Below, piece after piece: positions 43,396-53,036 of a stretch of 64,000 bases of DNA. The position numbers were made by a program, and so were the translations under genes. Position 1 is the stretch's first letter. Each line of letters opens with the position of its first letter. Below the pieces are notes generated by a model. That model did no database searches and had not been told where the DNA came from. It saw only the letters and a list, made by a program, of their open reading frames with translations. Source of the DNA: JANQEU01 sp965242805 (GTDB taxonomy: Bacteria > Bacteroidota > Bacteroidia > Cytophagales > Cyclobacteriaceae); assembly GCA_965242805.1 (NCBI GenBank), contig CBDETD010000002.1, forward strand, positions 4,340,001 through 4,404,000. Reading direction: 5' to 3'.

Positions 43396-45780
43396 ATGAA
43401 TTATATAAAAATAGCGATAAGTGCTTTGCTTATGTTAGTCATTGTAGTGTCTTGCGAAGATGACGATAAGCCTAAGCCTACAGGTCTATCAGAGATCTCA
43501 TTCTCAAGCTTTTCTACAGAAGCCTCTGGTGATGGTACGATCATTACTGTAACAACAGTCTCCATTGGAGCTTCGACTTTCGAAGTGGATTTTGGAGATC
43601 CAAACAGCACTTCAGATGTAGTAACCATTGAAGAACAGGGGGGTTCTGCTTCCTATGACTACCCTAATGAAATCGAGGAAGTTACTTATACGATAACAGT
43701 CACTGCAAAATCTCCGGGTCTTACAGATGTTACACTTACTCAAGATGTTGTAGTAACTCATAGTGTTGAGCCGTCTATAAGTACAGTGCCTGCAGCCCCA
43801 ACCTTAAGGGATGCCAACGTATTTGCGCTTTTCAGCGATGGTTTCGAATACAACGGTGAATTATATGGTTGGGAACATGGGGAAGATGCTACAGGGGGAA
43901 CAGTGGTATCAGTAGGAGGAAACGACGTTGTCCAATTCTCAAGACTGGGCAGCTCCGCTGGAGTACTTGATGTATCAACCGTTGATCCCTCAAATGCTAT
44001 AATCGATATTGTACCCGTTACAGATATTCATTTCGATGTACATTCCGATTTTGCCGAAGGTATTGATGTATTAAAAGTGACATTGATAAATGAAGATGGA
44101 TCAGCGACATACGAAGTAGATGGTTTGGCATTGACAAATGGTGACTGGACTAGCTTTGATTTTGATTTAGCTACAGGTTTTTCAGGAGCGGTTGCCGCGA
44201 TTGATGAAATAAGGTTTGAACTGGGAACAGGTGGTACGGCCAATGACCATGCTACAATCTCTGTTGACAATGTCTACTTGTATAAACAAACAGGCTCAAT
44301 GATCCTAAATGGTGATTTTGAGGAGGATAATAACATTTGGAGATTCCCTCTTTTTTCTGATGGATCCACAACTAATCCTTATGGATCAAGTTCAGACGGT
44401 TCTGATTTTGATTACGATGGTAACGATACCGGGGACAAGACAAGAGGAGCTAAATGGAGTTCCAGCCAGTCCGGAGGAATAGGAGATCTAAGAACTTCAG
44501 ATTCCAGGTATTCCTATCAAGAACTCGTATTAACTGCTGGAACAGATTACGTCCTGGAATATCAATATGCCATTAAAGAAGGTGACGCCGCTTCATTAGA
44601 CGGAAATAAGGTAGTTGGTTTAATCATGGATGGCTATTATGTTGACGGTGTTAATGCAGTTAATGACATTGCTTCCAATAACCTCGGATTTTATGAAGGA
44701 TCTATAGGTGAAGGTAAATTCAATGAAACGGTAAATGATTACGGTACATTTGTTCAAATTCCATTTACAGCCCCTGCCACTGGTGAGGTATCGATAATGT
44801 TTTATGCGAATACTGCTGTTGATGCCTACATTGATAATGTAAGAGTTGTTGAAGCAGCAAGTGCTATACCGGCCACAGCGGGTTTTGATGCAGCTACGGA
44901 ATCGAGTTATCAAGAATATACCTTTACGAATACTTCATTTAATGGAGCCTCTTTCGAGTGGGATTTCGGTGATGGAAATACATCTACCGAAAAATCTCCA
45001 ACGCATACTTATACTAGCGATGGAGCGTACACCGTTCAGCTTACTGCAAAGAATGTAGGAGGAGATGACGTGGTGACTGAGTCCATTCTGGTTGCGGATG
45101 GTGGAGCTACCTTTGCAGCTGTTTTGCAAAACGCGGATTTTGAGTCTTATCCTACTGCTGAGAACAACAATAATGATCTCGTGGATGCCTGGACTATCGA
45201 CCCAGACAACACCTTCAATGATGGTTCGGATACTCCATTTAATTTTTGGAGAAATGATGATTTGGAGGGATGGGTTTCTGATGCTGCCAATACCGGTGGT
45301 ACCACGGATAAAGCTAGTTCATCAAGCACCAATGCACAGTCGGCAGGCGGTTCTGCAGGTCGATCACTTAAGTTTGATAGCCCTGGCGAAAGAGCTTATC
45401 AGCCTTTTGAAGTGGAGTTGGGCGTTGAATACACGATTTCGGTTAACGTGAAATCTGAAACGACACCAGAAACTGACGTGGAAGGAACCTTCTACATATT
45501 GCATGATGAGCCTGCTGACGAAACAGATTTGGCTTCATTTGCGATTACCACTGTTCCAGTGACAGCTACGGCAATCAATACCTGGCAAAATGTTTCCTTT
45601 AGCTTCACAGTTAATTCGACATTCAGTTTTCCTCAGGATAGAGTAGATGAAAATGCTGCGGATATCTTGACGTCAACGGATCAAAGGTTTGTTATCTTCT
45701 ATTTCGCGCCAACTAGTACAGTAACTAGTGATAACGAGGTATGGATTACTGATGTTGTCATAGAAACTCCAGGGTTTTAA
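43396..45780 (+). CDS. Large multi-domain PKD lipoprotein, likely surface glycan-binding protein
   Basis: A 794-residue lipoprotein with Cys20 after LLMLVIVVS. Order of domains: Ig/PKD-like (30-120); a beta module (137-295, FSDGFEYNGELYGWEHGED and IDEIRFELGTGG); the module shared with the preceding protein (about 302-490, LNGDFEEDNNIWRFPLFSDG, YDGNDTGDKTRGAKW); PKD (493-562, FEWDFGDGNTSTEKSPTHTY); and a third beta module to the C-terminus (NADFESYPTAENNNNDL). It likely extends from the cell surface and binds alginate. Codon use matches the neighbours. A hairpin follows. Confidence 0.8.
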   Translation: MNYIKIAISALLMLVIVVSCEDDDKPKPTGLSEISFSSFSTEASGDGTIITVTTVSIGASTFEVDFGDPNSTSDVVTIEEQGGSASYDYPNEIEEVTYTITVTAKSPGLTDVTLTQDVVVTHSVEPSISTVPAAPTLRDANVFALFSDGFEYNGELYGWEHGEDATGGTVVSVGGNDVVQFSRLGSSAGVLDVSTVDPSNAIIDIVPVTDIHFDVHSDFAEGIDVLKVTLINEDGSATYEVDGLALTNGDWTSFDFDLATGFSGAVAAIDEIRFELGTGGTANDHATISVDNVYLYKQTGSMILNGDFEEDNNIWRFPLFSDGSTTNPYGSSSDGSDFDYDGNDTGDKTRGAKWSSSQSGGIGDLRTSDSRYSYQELVLTAGTDYVLEYQYAIKEGDAASLDGNKVVGLIMDGYYVDGVNAVNDIASNNLGFYEGSIGEGKFNETVNDYGTFVQIPFTAPATGEVSIMFYANTAVDAYIDNVRVVEAASAIPATAGFDAATESSYQEYTFTNTSFNGASFEWDFGDGNTSTEKSPTHTYTSDGAYTVQLTAKNVGGDDVVTESILVADGGATFAAVLQNADFESYPTAENNNNDLVDAWTIDPDNTFNDGSDTPFNFWRNDDLEGWVSDAANTGGTTDKASSSSTNAQSAGGSAGRSLKFDSPGERAYQPFEVELGVEYTISVNVKSETTPETDVEGTFYILHDEPADETDLASFAITTVPVTATAINTWQNVSFSFTVNSTFSFPQDRVDENAADILTSTDQRFVIFYFAPTSTVTSDNEVWITDVVIETPGF

Positions 45781-45802
45781 GTCTAATGTGAATGTATGAT
45801 CG

Positions 45803-45829
45803 AATTGGTGGGATTAAGATCAACCAATT
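45803..45829. promoter_or_regulatory. Second AATTGGT/ACCAATT inverted repeat
   Basis: AATTGGT (45803-45809) and ACCAATT (45823-45829) are separated by 13 bases. The half-sites are identical to those of the palindrome before the GntR gene. It lies 178 bases upstream of the SDR gene that opens the enzyme block, before the hairpin at 45846, so it may serve regulation of that block or be chance. Confidence 0.35.
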
Positions 45830-45845
45830 GTAATTAATTAAAGAG

Positions 45846-45878
45846 ATATTTTCCCGGGTATTATTCCCGGGGAAATAT
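45846..45878 (+). terminator. Hairpin after the SusCD block, possible attenuating terminator
   Basis: A 13-bp stem with one G-T wobble (core TCCCGGG / CCCGGGG) around a seven-base loop, followed by three T and a pyrimidine-rich stretch. It lies 66 bases past the stop of the 794-residue lipoprotein gene. Such structures often reduce expression of the downstream enzyme genes relative to susCD. Confidence 0.55.
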
Positions 45879-46006
45879 TTCGTTCTTCTCGATTTTCAAA
45901 TGCGACCATTTGTGGAATGAGAGTATTTATCCAAAAATGTCTTTATTATGGAAATCAAGCCTAATGGCAAGAGGAATTATCTAATCACATATCTACATTA
46001 TTAAAG

Positions 46007-46774
46007 ATGGTAAAAGAACAAGTAAATAAAGTAGCAATAGTCACGGGAGCCACAGGAGGTATTGGTTTTCAAGTGGCCAAGAGATTAGGAAAAGATGGGT
46101 ATGCTGTGGTTTTGAATGGTATTGAAGACGAAGCGGGAGCTCAAAGAGTAGAGGAGCTTAAGAAGGAAGGCATTAATTCTGAGTATTATGGGTTTGATGT
46201 AACTAAAGAGGAAGAAGTAACATCAAATATCACGGCAATTGGTGAAAAATATGGAAAAATTGATGTGCTGGTGAACAATGCGGGGGGATTAGGGGGCAGA
46301 TCAAGGTTTGAAGAAATGACCACAGAGTTTTACAGATTTGTCATGGCTTTGAATCTGGATTCTGTATTTTTTGCTTCAAGGGCGGCAATTCCTTTTCTTA
46401 AGAAAGGAGAGCATCCTTCGATAATCAACTATACATCCAATGCGGGATGGAACGCAGGGGGACCTGGAGCTGGTATCTATGGAACTTCAAAAGCAGGTGT
46501 TCATGCTATTACCAGAGCTTTGGCAAAAGATTTGGCTGAATACGGAATTAGAGTAAATGCCGTATCTCCGGGTACTATTGATACTCCATTTCATGCCCAG
46601 ATTAAATCCACCAAACCGGAGGTATTTGCATCTTGGAAGAACAACATTCTATTAGGAAGATTAGGTGAGCCTGAAGAGGTGGCTTCTGTTGTTTCTTTCC
46701 TGGCGGGAAAGGACGCCTCCTTTATTACCGCAGAGACTATACAAATAGGTGGTGGCCAGGCATTGGGAATATAG
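46007..46774 (+). CDS. Short-chain dehydrogenase/reductase, candidate DEH reductase (copy 1)
   Basis: A 255-residue classical SDR: TGATGGIGFQVAKRLG for the coenzyme, NNAGG, and the catalytic Ser in IINYTSNAGWN followed by Tyr-x3-Lys in YGTSKAG. In alginate loci such SDRs reduce 4-deoxy-L-erythro-5-hexoseulose uronate (DEH) to 2-keto-3-deoxygluconate (KDG) with NAD(P)H. A second SDR of the same type sits at 53037. Role in this step is inferred from the locus; the fold and catalytic residues are direct. Confidence 0.83.
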   Translation: MVKEQVNKVAIVTGATGGIGFQVAKRLGKDGYAVVLNGIEDEAGAQRVEELKKEGINSEYYGFDVTKEEEVTSNITAIGEKYGKIDVLVNNAGGLGGRSRFEEMTTEFYRFVMALNLDSVFFASRAAIPFLKKGEHPSIINYTSNAGWNAGGPGAGIYGTSKAGVHAITRALAKDLAEYGIRVNAVSPGTIDTPFHAQIKSTKPEVFASWKNNILLGRLGEPEEVASVVSFLAGKDASFITAETIQIGGGQALGI

Positions 46775-46826
46775 GAAGTTAAATAATGTAAGGTCGGTAT
46801 AATTTATCGCAACACTAATCACAGTA

Positions 46827-49058
46827 ATGAATCGAAACTTCTTCATACTATTTATAATCATCTTGAATGTCTTCTCCTGTTCGCAGGAGAAGGCTGGAAA
46901 GATGGTAAACTCTTTACAAGAATTTAATGACGCCGTGGCAGTTTTGAAACCTGGTGATAGAATTACGATGGCTGATGGCATATGGAAAGATGTAGAGCTT
47001 TCCATAAAAGCTTTTGGTACGGCGGCAGATCCAATAACTATTGAAGCGGAAACCCCAGGTAAAGTGGTCATATCGGGTCAATCCAATCTATCGTTTTCAG
47101 GTGAGTACATTGAAATCTCAGGTCTAGTATTCAAGAATGGCTTCACTCCAACTTCTGAGGTAATTTCCTTTAGGACTAGTAAGGACGAATTAGCAAATAA
47201 TTCCAGGGTGACCAATTGCGTAATCGACAAATTCACAAATCCAGAAAGATTTGATGGAGATACCTGGGTAGCCATTTATGGTAAAAACAATGTCTTCGAT
47301 TTCAATACGATGGTAGGTAAAGGAAATCGGGGGGTAACCTTGGCCGTGAAAATGTTGACGGAGGCAAGTCGTGAGAATAACCACATCATAGAGAATAATT
47401 ATTTTGGTCCTCGAGAAATCTTGGGTTCTAACGGAGGTGAAACATTGAGAATTGGAACAAGTCACTATTCAAGATCCTACTCAAACACAGTTGTTAGAAG
47501 AAATTACTTTGATCGCGTTAATGGTGAGCATGAAATTGTATCAAATAAAGCTTGTGGGAATGAATTCAGAGAAAATGTATTCTTTGAATGCCAGGGAACA
47601 CTTACCATGCGTCATGGACATCACACGCTGGTGGAGAATAACTATTTCCTGGGGAACAGGAAACCAAATACAGGTGGCATACGAATTATCAATGAATACC
47701 AGACGGTAAGGAAGAACTATATGTATGGCCTCACCGGTCATAGATTCAGGGGAGCCCTTGTGATTATGAATGGGGTTCCTAATTCACCTATCAACAGATA
47801 CAATCAGGTTGTCGATTCTTACATGGACAACAATATTGTCATTAGTAGTGATTACATTCAGTTGTGTGCTGGAAGTGATGAAGAGCGATCTGCGACTCCA
47901 ATCGGTTCGACCTTCAAAAACAACCTGATTTTAGGTAAAACAAATCCAGTTCCATTCACTATTTACGATGATGTTTCAGGAATAGAGTTTGAAGGAAATA
48001 TGATGAATGAAGAGGCGGAACCTCCGTTCAATAAAGGATTTGAAAAGGTACCTCTGCAGTTATCACAAAATGAAAATGGACTCCTTGTCCCTTCCAAGGA
48101 ATTAATTGACAGAATTGAATTTGGGGAAGTTAAGCTTCCTATTACCAAGGGAGAAGTTGGTGCAGATTACTATCAGAAAGGTGGAAATGAAAGGACCTTC
48201 AATTCAGGTAAAACAATTCAGGTACCTCCGGGAACCAACACTCTTTTGGATGCCCTGGCAAGGAGTGAATCAGGTGATATTCTGGAGTTGGAAAGTGGTG
48301 GAGAGTATCTATTGACCAAATATGCCTTTTTGAAACATCCGATCTCCATTGTAACTCCCAGTGGTGAAAAAGCCATAATTCAGTCTGAGAAACAAAGCTT
48401 CTTTAAAATTGAAAATGGCGGTGCACTCATGTTCAAAAACATCCTTTTCGATGGAGCCGAATCTCCTGACCAGGCCGGAAACAATGTAATTAGCACCAGT
48501 AAGTATTCAATGACCAAGAATTACGCTCTTCACATCGAAGACTGTGAAATCCGCGATATGGATAAGAATCACTCGTTTGATTTTCTAAAATCCTACAAAC
48601 ATACGTTTGCCGATTCCATCAACATCATCAACACAAGAATGACAAATGTGACGGGTGCGGTGATCACACTTGACATGGAGACGGAAGACCTTGGCATTTA
48701 TAATGCGGAGAATATTAAGATCATCAATTCGACATTTATCGATGTTAAGCATGAAATAGCAAATGTCTACAGGGGCGGAACGGATGAAAGTACGTTTGGG
48801 CCTATAATGATCTTAAGAGACGTAGAAATCAGTAATTCAGGAAAAGGTCAGCGAAATAAAATTGGAGCGGTGTTAAGGTTCCATGGGGTTCAGAAACTGG
48901 ACCTTGATAATGTGAAGATCATTGACAGCAGAGGGATCGATCTCTACATGACCAATGGTGAACCTATCACGAAGCTCTCAAACATCACCTTTACAAATTC
49001 AGAAGGGCTCAAAACCAATGATGAACCCTATCAATCAGAAAACATCATAGTGAATTGA
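46827..49058 (+). CDS. PL6 family alginate lyase, lipoprotein
   Basis: A 743-residue parallel beta-helix protein, two-domain PL6 size. Lipoprotein signal with Cys18 (NVFSC). The PL6 catalytic pair is in place: Lys241 in GEHEIVSNKACGNEFREN and Arg262 in GTLTMRHGHHTLVENNYF. Ca-binding residues lie in the same stretch. PL6 enzymes cleave alginate by beta-elimination at mannuronate/guluronate junctions or polyG. As an outer-membrane lipoprotein it may act at the surface next to SusCD. It overlaps the PL17 gene by four bases. Confidence 0.92.
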   Translation: MNRNFFILFIIILNVFSCSQEKAGKMVNSLQEFNDAVAVLKPGDRITMADGIWKDVELSIKAFGTAADPITIEAETPGKVVISGQSNLSFSGEYIEISGLVFKNGFTPTSEVISFRTSKDELANNSRVTNCVIDKFTNPERFDGDTWVAIYGKNNVFDFNTMVGKGNRGVTLAVKMLTEASRENNHIIENNYFGPREILGSNGGETLRIGTSHYSRSYSNTVVRRNYFDRVNGEHEIVSNKACGNEFRENVFFECQGTLTMRHGHHTLVENNYFLGNRKPNTGGIRIINEYQTVRKNYMYGLTGHRFRGALVIMNGVPNSPINRYNQVVDSYMDNNIVISSDYIQLCAGSDEERSATPIGSTFKNNLILGKTNPVPFTIYDDVSGIEFEGNMMNEEAEPPFNKGFEKVPLQLSQNENGLLVPSKELIDRIEFGEVKLPITKGEVGADYYQKGGNERTFNSGKTIQVPPGTNTLLDALARSESGDILELESGGEYLLTKYAFLKHPISIVTPSGEKAIIQSEKQSFFKIENGGALMFKNILFDGAESPDQAGNNVISTSKYSMTKNYALHIEDCEIRDMDKNHSFDFLKSYKHTFADSINIINTRMTNVTGAVITLDMETEDLGIYNAENIKIINSTFIDVKHEIANVYRGGTDESTFGPIMILRDVEISNSGKGQRNKIGAVLRFHGVQKLDLDNVKIIDSRGIDLYMTNGEPITKLSNITFTNSEGLKTNDEPYQSENIIVN

Positions 49059-51298
49059 AATTAATCACAGTCATAACAATCATTTGCTTGATGCTTTCTT
49101 TTAGGGGAAATACGCAAGATGATCCAGCATCACAGCATCCCAATTTAATTCTGACTGTTGAAGGGGTAAATTCCATGCGATCAAACCTCGGAATTGTTCC
49201 CCTTTTCGATCAGTCAGTAAGAAGAGTTCGTGATCAGGTTGATGCTGAAATTGAAATAGGAATTGACGTTCCTGTTCCGAAGGACCTGGCTGGAGGATAC
49301 ACTCACGAACGGCACAAGGCCAATTTTTTCACTATGCAAAAAGCAGGGGTGCTTTTTCAAATCACTGGTGAAGATAAATATGCTGTTTATATCCGGGACA
49401 TGTTACTGGAATACGCAAGGATGTATCCAACATTAGGTAAACATCCTGCGGAGAGATCGTATGCCAGAGGCAAATTCTTTTGGCAATGCCTAAACGATGC
49501 TAACTGGTTGGTTTACACCGCACAAGCCTATGACTGCATATATAATTGGCTGAGTCCTGAAATTTCCGAAAAGCTTAATAAAGAATTATTTCGGCCTTAT
49601 GCAGACTACATATCCATTGAGCATCCAAGATTCTTTAATCGACTTCACAATCATAGTACCTGGGGAAATGCAGGAGTAGGTATGATTGGCCTTGTCATGA
49701 ATGATGAAGAACTAATTGATCGAGCGTTGTATGCTTTTGATATTGAAAGTGATCCGAATTTGATTGATAATGATGGTGGTTCCCTGAATCTCAAGGGTTA
49801 CAAGGAAGGAGGATTCCTCGCTCAAATAGATCATTCATTTTCACCGGATGGCTATTACACGGAGGGCCCGTATTATCAACGCTATGCAATGTATCCTTTC
49901 TTGATTTTTGCTCAGGGACTGGCAAATAAAAAGCCGGAATTAGGAATCCTGGATTATCGCGACGGCCTTTTAATTGAAGCGGTCTTTGCCCTTATCAATC
50001 AAACCAATGCCCAGGGAGAGTTTTTCCCAATCAACGATGCTCAGAAAGGTATGTCACTTGCTTCTCGTGAACTAGTGAATGCCGTAAGTATGGCTTACCA
50101 CTATGGTGGAAGTGAAGCTGGATTATTGTCCATTATTAAAGAACAAGGAAGGGTTCCGTTGAACGATTCCGGTCTTGCTGCTGCAAAAGCAATAGCTGAT
50201 GGGAAGACGAAAGATTACGAATATAAAAGCATGGAACTTTCCGACGGTGCAGCCGGTAATGAAGGAGCAATTGGCATTATCAGGGCAGATAATTTAACCC
50301 TAGTCATGAAGTACGCCAAACATGGAATGGGACATGGACATTTCGACCGTTTGGGCTTTTTACTTTACGATGCTGAAGGTGAGGTAATACAGGATTACGG
50401 ATCTGCAAGATGGGTTAATATTGAGCATAAGGATGGAGGTGGATATCTAAAAGAAAATCACAGTTGGGCCAAAGAAACCATAGCCCATAATACGCTAGTA
50501 GTCAACAAGGATTCTCATTTTGACCATAATGTCAAAGCAGCTGACAGGTCGGCCGGTACACCTTACTTTTTTTCCTCAAAGGACGAAATTCAGATTGTGA
50601 GTGCTAAGGAATTGAATGCATATGAAAATATTGAAATGCATCGAACCATGTCTGTGGTGGATATTGAGGAATTGGAGAATCCTCTGATTATTGATCTTTT
50701 TTCGGTACAAGCCCCTGAAGGGACAAGATATGACTTACCTCTTTATTACCTAGGTGAATTCATGTCATCAAATCAGGAATTTGAAACAAATAATGATCTA
50801 ACTCCAATGGGAAGCAACGATGGCTATCAACACCTGTGGCAGGAAGCTCAATCGAACCTTGAGGGAGAAGTATTCAGATTCACTTGGTTTAATCAAAAAA
50901 ACTTCTTTACAATGACTTCTGCAGTTTGGCCAGGTGATCAGGTTTTGCTGACCAGGATCGGTGCTAATGACCCGAATTTCAATTTGCGTAGGGATCCCGG
51001 GTTAATTCATCGAAGGACCGGAGGAAATACTCTATTTGCCAGCATGTATGAAATGCATGGCATATACAGCTATGCGGATGAAATACCGATAAACTCATTT
51101 ACCTCGGTTGGAGGTTTGGATGTGTTGTATAAATCAGAAGAATATGTTGTCATTCAATTTGAGTTAAAAACAGGTGAGCAATACCAATTTGCCTTTTCGG
51201 TCAATGATAATGATGTCTCAAGCAGTCATAGTATTACCATTGAGAATGTACAGCTTGACTGGAAAGGAGTTTATGATTTTAAGAGAATTAATAAGTAA
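49055..51298 (+). CDS. PL17 family oligoalginate lyase
   Basis: A 747-residue protein. The start is TTG overlapping the PL6 stop (TTGA); it gives a signal peptide (MKLITVITIICLMLSF) that the next ATG at 49091 would destroy. The N-terminal alpha toroid contains FFWQCLNDANWLVYTAQAYD, FNRLHNHSTWGNAGVGMIG with the PL17 Asn-His pair, and YYTEGPYYQRYAMYPFLIFAQGL with the catalytic Tyr. The heparinase II/III-like C-terminal domain has KHGMGHGHFDRLGFLLYD and DYGSARW. PL17 enzymes are exolytic, releasing unsaturated monomers from oligo-alginate in the periplasm. Confidence 0.92.
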   Translation: MKLITVITIICLMLSFRGNTQDDPASQHPNLILTVEGVNSMRSNLGIVPLFDQSVRRVRDQVDAEIEIGIDVPVPKDLAGGYTHERHKANFFTMQKAGVLFQITGEDKYAVYIRDMLLEYARMYPTLGKHPAERSYARGKFFWQCLNDANWLVYTAQAYDCIYNWLSPEISEKLNKELFRPYADYISIEHPRFFNRLHNHSTWGNAGVGMIGLVMNDEELIDRALYAFDIESDPNLIDNDGGSLNLKGYKEGGFLAQIDHSFSPDGYYTEGPYYQRYAMYPFLIFAQGLANKKPELGILDYRDGLLIEAVFALINQTNAQGEFFPINDAQKGMSLASRELVNAVSMAYHYGGSEAGLLSIIKEQGRVPLNDSGLAAAKAIADGKTKDYEYKSMELSDGAAGNEGAIGIIRADNLTLVMKYAKHGMGHGHFDRLGFLLYDAEGEVIQDYGSARWVNIEHKDGGGYLKENHSWAKETIAHNTLVVNKDSHFDHNVKAADRSAGTPYFFSSKDEIQIVSAKELNAYENIEMHRTMSVVDIEELENPLIIDLFSVQAPEGTRYDLPLYYLGEFMSSNQEFETNNDLTPMGSNDGYQHLWQEAQSNLEGEVFRFTWFNQKNFFTMTSAVWPGDQVLLTRIGANDPNFNLRRDPGLIHRRTGGNTLFASMYEMHGIYSYADEIPINSFTSVGGLDVLYKSEEYVVIQFELKTGEQYQFAFSVNDNDVSSSHSITIENVQLDWKGVYDFKRINK

Positions 51299-51302
51299 AA
51301 AA

Positions 51303-51677
51303 ATGGAACGAAATAGCGCAAAATATATTCTAACAGGTGAGATAGAATGGGAAGAACTTGGGGGAGGGGTATCTCGGAAAATGCTTGGATACGATAATCA
51401 AATTATGATGGTTCTGGTGAAGTTTGAGAAGGGAGCCGAAGGCTCTCCACATCATCATTTCCATACTCAAGCAACGTACTGCGTTTCCGGAAAATTTGAG
51501 TTTGATATCGATGGTGAGAAGCAGATAGTGAGTGCAGGGGATGGAGTCTATATTCAACCTAATCTATTACATGGAGCCAAATGTCTGGAAGAGGGTATGC
51601 TGATTGATACTTTCAGCCCGGTAAGGGAAGACTTTTTGGATGGATCCGGTGTATCGTACTTCGGGAAACAAGATTGA
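51303..51677 (+). CDS. kdgF: KdgF-like cupin, unsaturated uronate cyclisation/linearisation
   Basis: A 124-residue single cupin. The metal site reads His50, His52, Gln56 in SPHHHFHTQATYCVSG and His90 in NLLHGAKC, as in KdgF, which speeds opening of unsaturated uronates to the linear keto form. No signal peptide, so it is cytoplasmic. Longer upstream frames exist but overlap PL17, and the ATG at 51303 gives the normal family length. It lies four bases after the PL17 stop, as expected for its step directly downstream of the lyase. Confidence 0.88.
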   Translation: MERNSAKYILTGEIEWEELGGGVSRKMLGYDNQIMMVLVKFEKGAEGSPHHHFHTQATYCVSGKFEFDIDGEKQIVSAGDGVYIQPNLLHGAKCLEEGMLIDTFSPVREDFLDGSGVSYFGKQD

Positions 51678-51711
51678 GTTAATACCATTAACCTATAAAA
51701 CGACCTAAGAA

Positions 51712-52998
51712 ATGAAAGTTAAAGGATTACGTTGGTGGATTATTGGAATGATTTTCCTTGCCACAGTAATAAATTATATAGACCGAAGCGCATTGTCAAT
51801 CATGTGGGGAGGTGCAGAGGTTGAAGGTTCCATTGCTCAAACTCTTAGTTTGACGAAGCAACACTATGCACGCATTTTGAATGTGTTTATGGTTTTTTAT
51901 GCACTGGGACAACTTTTCTCTGGAAGAGTATTTGACAAAGTAGGAACTCGTATTGGTTTCGTTCTTTCTATTGGTATTTGGTCATTATCTACGATGCTTC
52001 ATGCAGCAGTGCGTGGAGTTGTTGGTCTTATGTTTTTTCGTAGTACACTTGGTATTTCAGAAGCTGGTGCATGGCCCGGTGCGGTTAAAAGCAATGCCGA
52101 ATGGTTTCCTATAAAAGAGCGTGCAATTGCACAAGGAATTTTTAATGCTGGAGCGTCAATTGGCTCAGTTATCGCACCCATTATTATTGCTTTCCTATTT
52201 ATATGGTTAGGATGGAAGGGTACTTTTTTGGTGGTGGGTACGCTCGGGCTTTTGTGGATAATTCCATGGTTGTGGATCAATAAAGTTGGACCTAAAAAGC
52301 ACCCTTGGATAGCTGAAACAGAACGTCTATACATTTTGGAAGGTCAGAGCGAGCTAGATCAAAAATCAGATGATGAAACTAAAGGTTTGTCATTGACAAA
52401 AATATTGTCTTATAGAGAGTCTTGGTCTGTAGTGGTAGGTCGTTTCTTTTTGGAGCCAATATGGTGGCTGTTTGTGGGCTGGATGCCTATATACCTATTT
52501 GATGTTCACGGTTTCAATGTAAAAGAGGTAGGTATGTTTGCCTGGGTGCCTTATGTAGGTGCGGCTGTAGGTAGTGTAGCCGGAGGTTATGTTTCTGGTA
52601 GTATTATTAGCAAAACAGATTCTATAAATAAAGGCCGAAAGACCACCATTGTAATTGGTAGTGTTATTATGGTGCTTGGATTGGTTGCAACAATACTTTT
52701 TGGTAGTACAGCACTCCGATTTGTGTTAATAGTTTGTGCTGTGTTGTTCGGTTTCCAGTTTTCGATTGGTAACGTACAAACATTGCCAAGTGATTTTTTC
52801 AGTGGAAAATCAGTAGGTTCTCTTGCCGGTTTGGGAGGAATGGTCGGTGTATTCTCTGTAATTGTTATGAACGAAATGATACCGAAAGTAGTAGAAGCAT
52901 ACGGTTATACGCCAGTTTTTATTGTTATTGCCATTTTCGTCCCACTTAGCGTTGGGGCAATCTACCTGTTTGCTAGAGAAATTAAATCAGTAGAATAA
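51712..52998 (+). CDS. MFS transporter, hexuronate/ACS type
   Basis: A 428-residue transporter with 12 hydrophobic helices. Landmarks are RWWIIGMIFLATVINYIDRSALSIMWG, the loop after helix 2 (GRVFDKVGTRIGFVLSIGIWS), and the family motif GISEAGAWPGAVKSNAEWFP, typical of ExuT-like hexuronate carriers. It likely brings DEH or another uronate across the inner membrane. Codon use differs from neighbours: 7 of 14 Arg are CGT and none is AGG, while the PL17 gene upstream uses mostly AGA, AGG and CGA. That suggests recent arrival from another genome. Confidence 0.9.
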   Translation: MKVKGLRWWIIGMIFLATVINYIDRSALSIMWGGAEVEGSIAQTLSLTKQHYARILNVFMVFYALGQLFSGRVFDKVGTRIGFVLSIGIWSLSTMLHAAVRGVVGLMFFRSTLGISEAGAWPGAVKSNAEWFPIKERAIAQGIFNAGASIGSVIAPIIIAFLFIWLGWKGTFLVVGTLGLLWIIPWLWINKVGPKKHPWIAETERLYILEGQSELDQKSDDETKGLSLTKILSYRESWSVVVGRFFLEPIWWLFVGWMPIYLFDVHGFNVKEVGMFAWVPYVGAAVGSVAGGYVSGSIISKTDSINKGRKTTIVIGSVIMVLGLVATILFGSTALRFVLIVCAVLFGFQFSIGNVQTLPSDFFSGKSVGSLAGLGGMVGVFSVIVMNEMIPKVVEAYGYTPVFIVIAIFVPLSVGAIYLFAREIKSVE

Positions 52999-53036
52999 AA
53001 TTCTACAATCGATAAAACTTAATTATTAAGAGAAAA

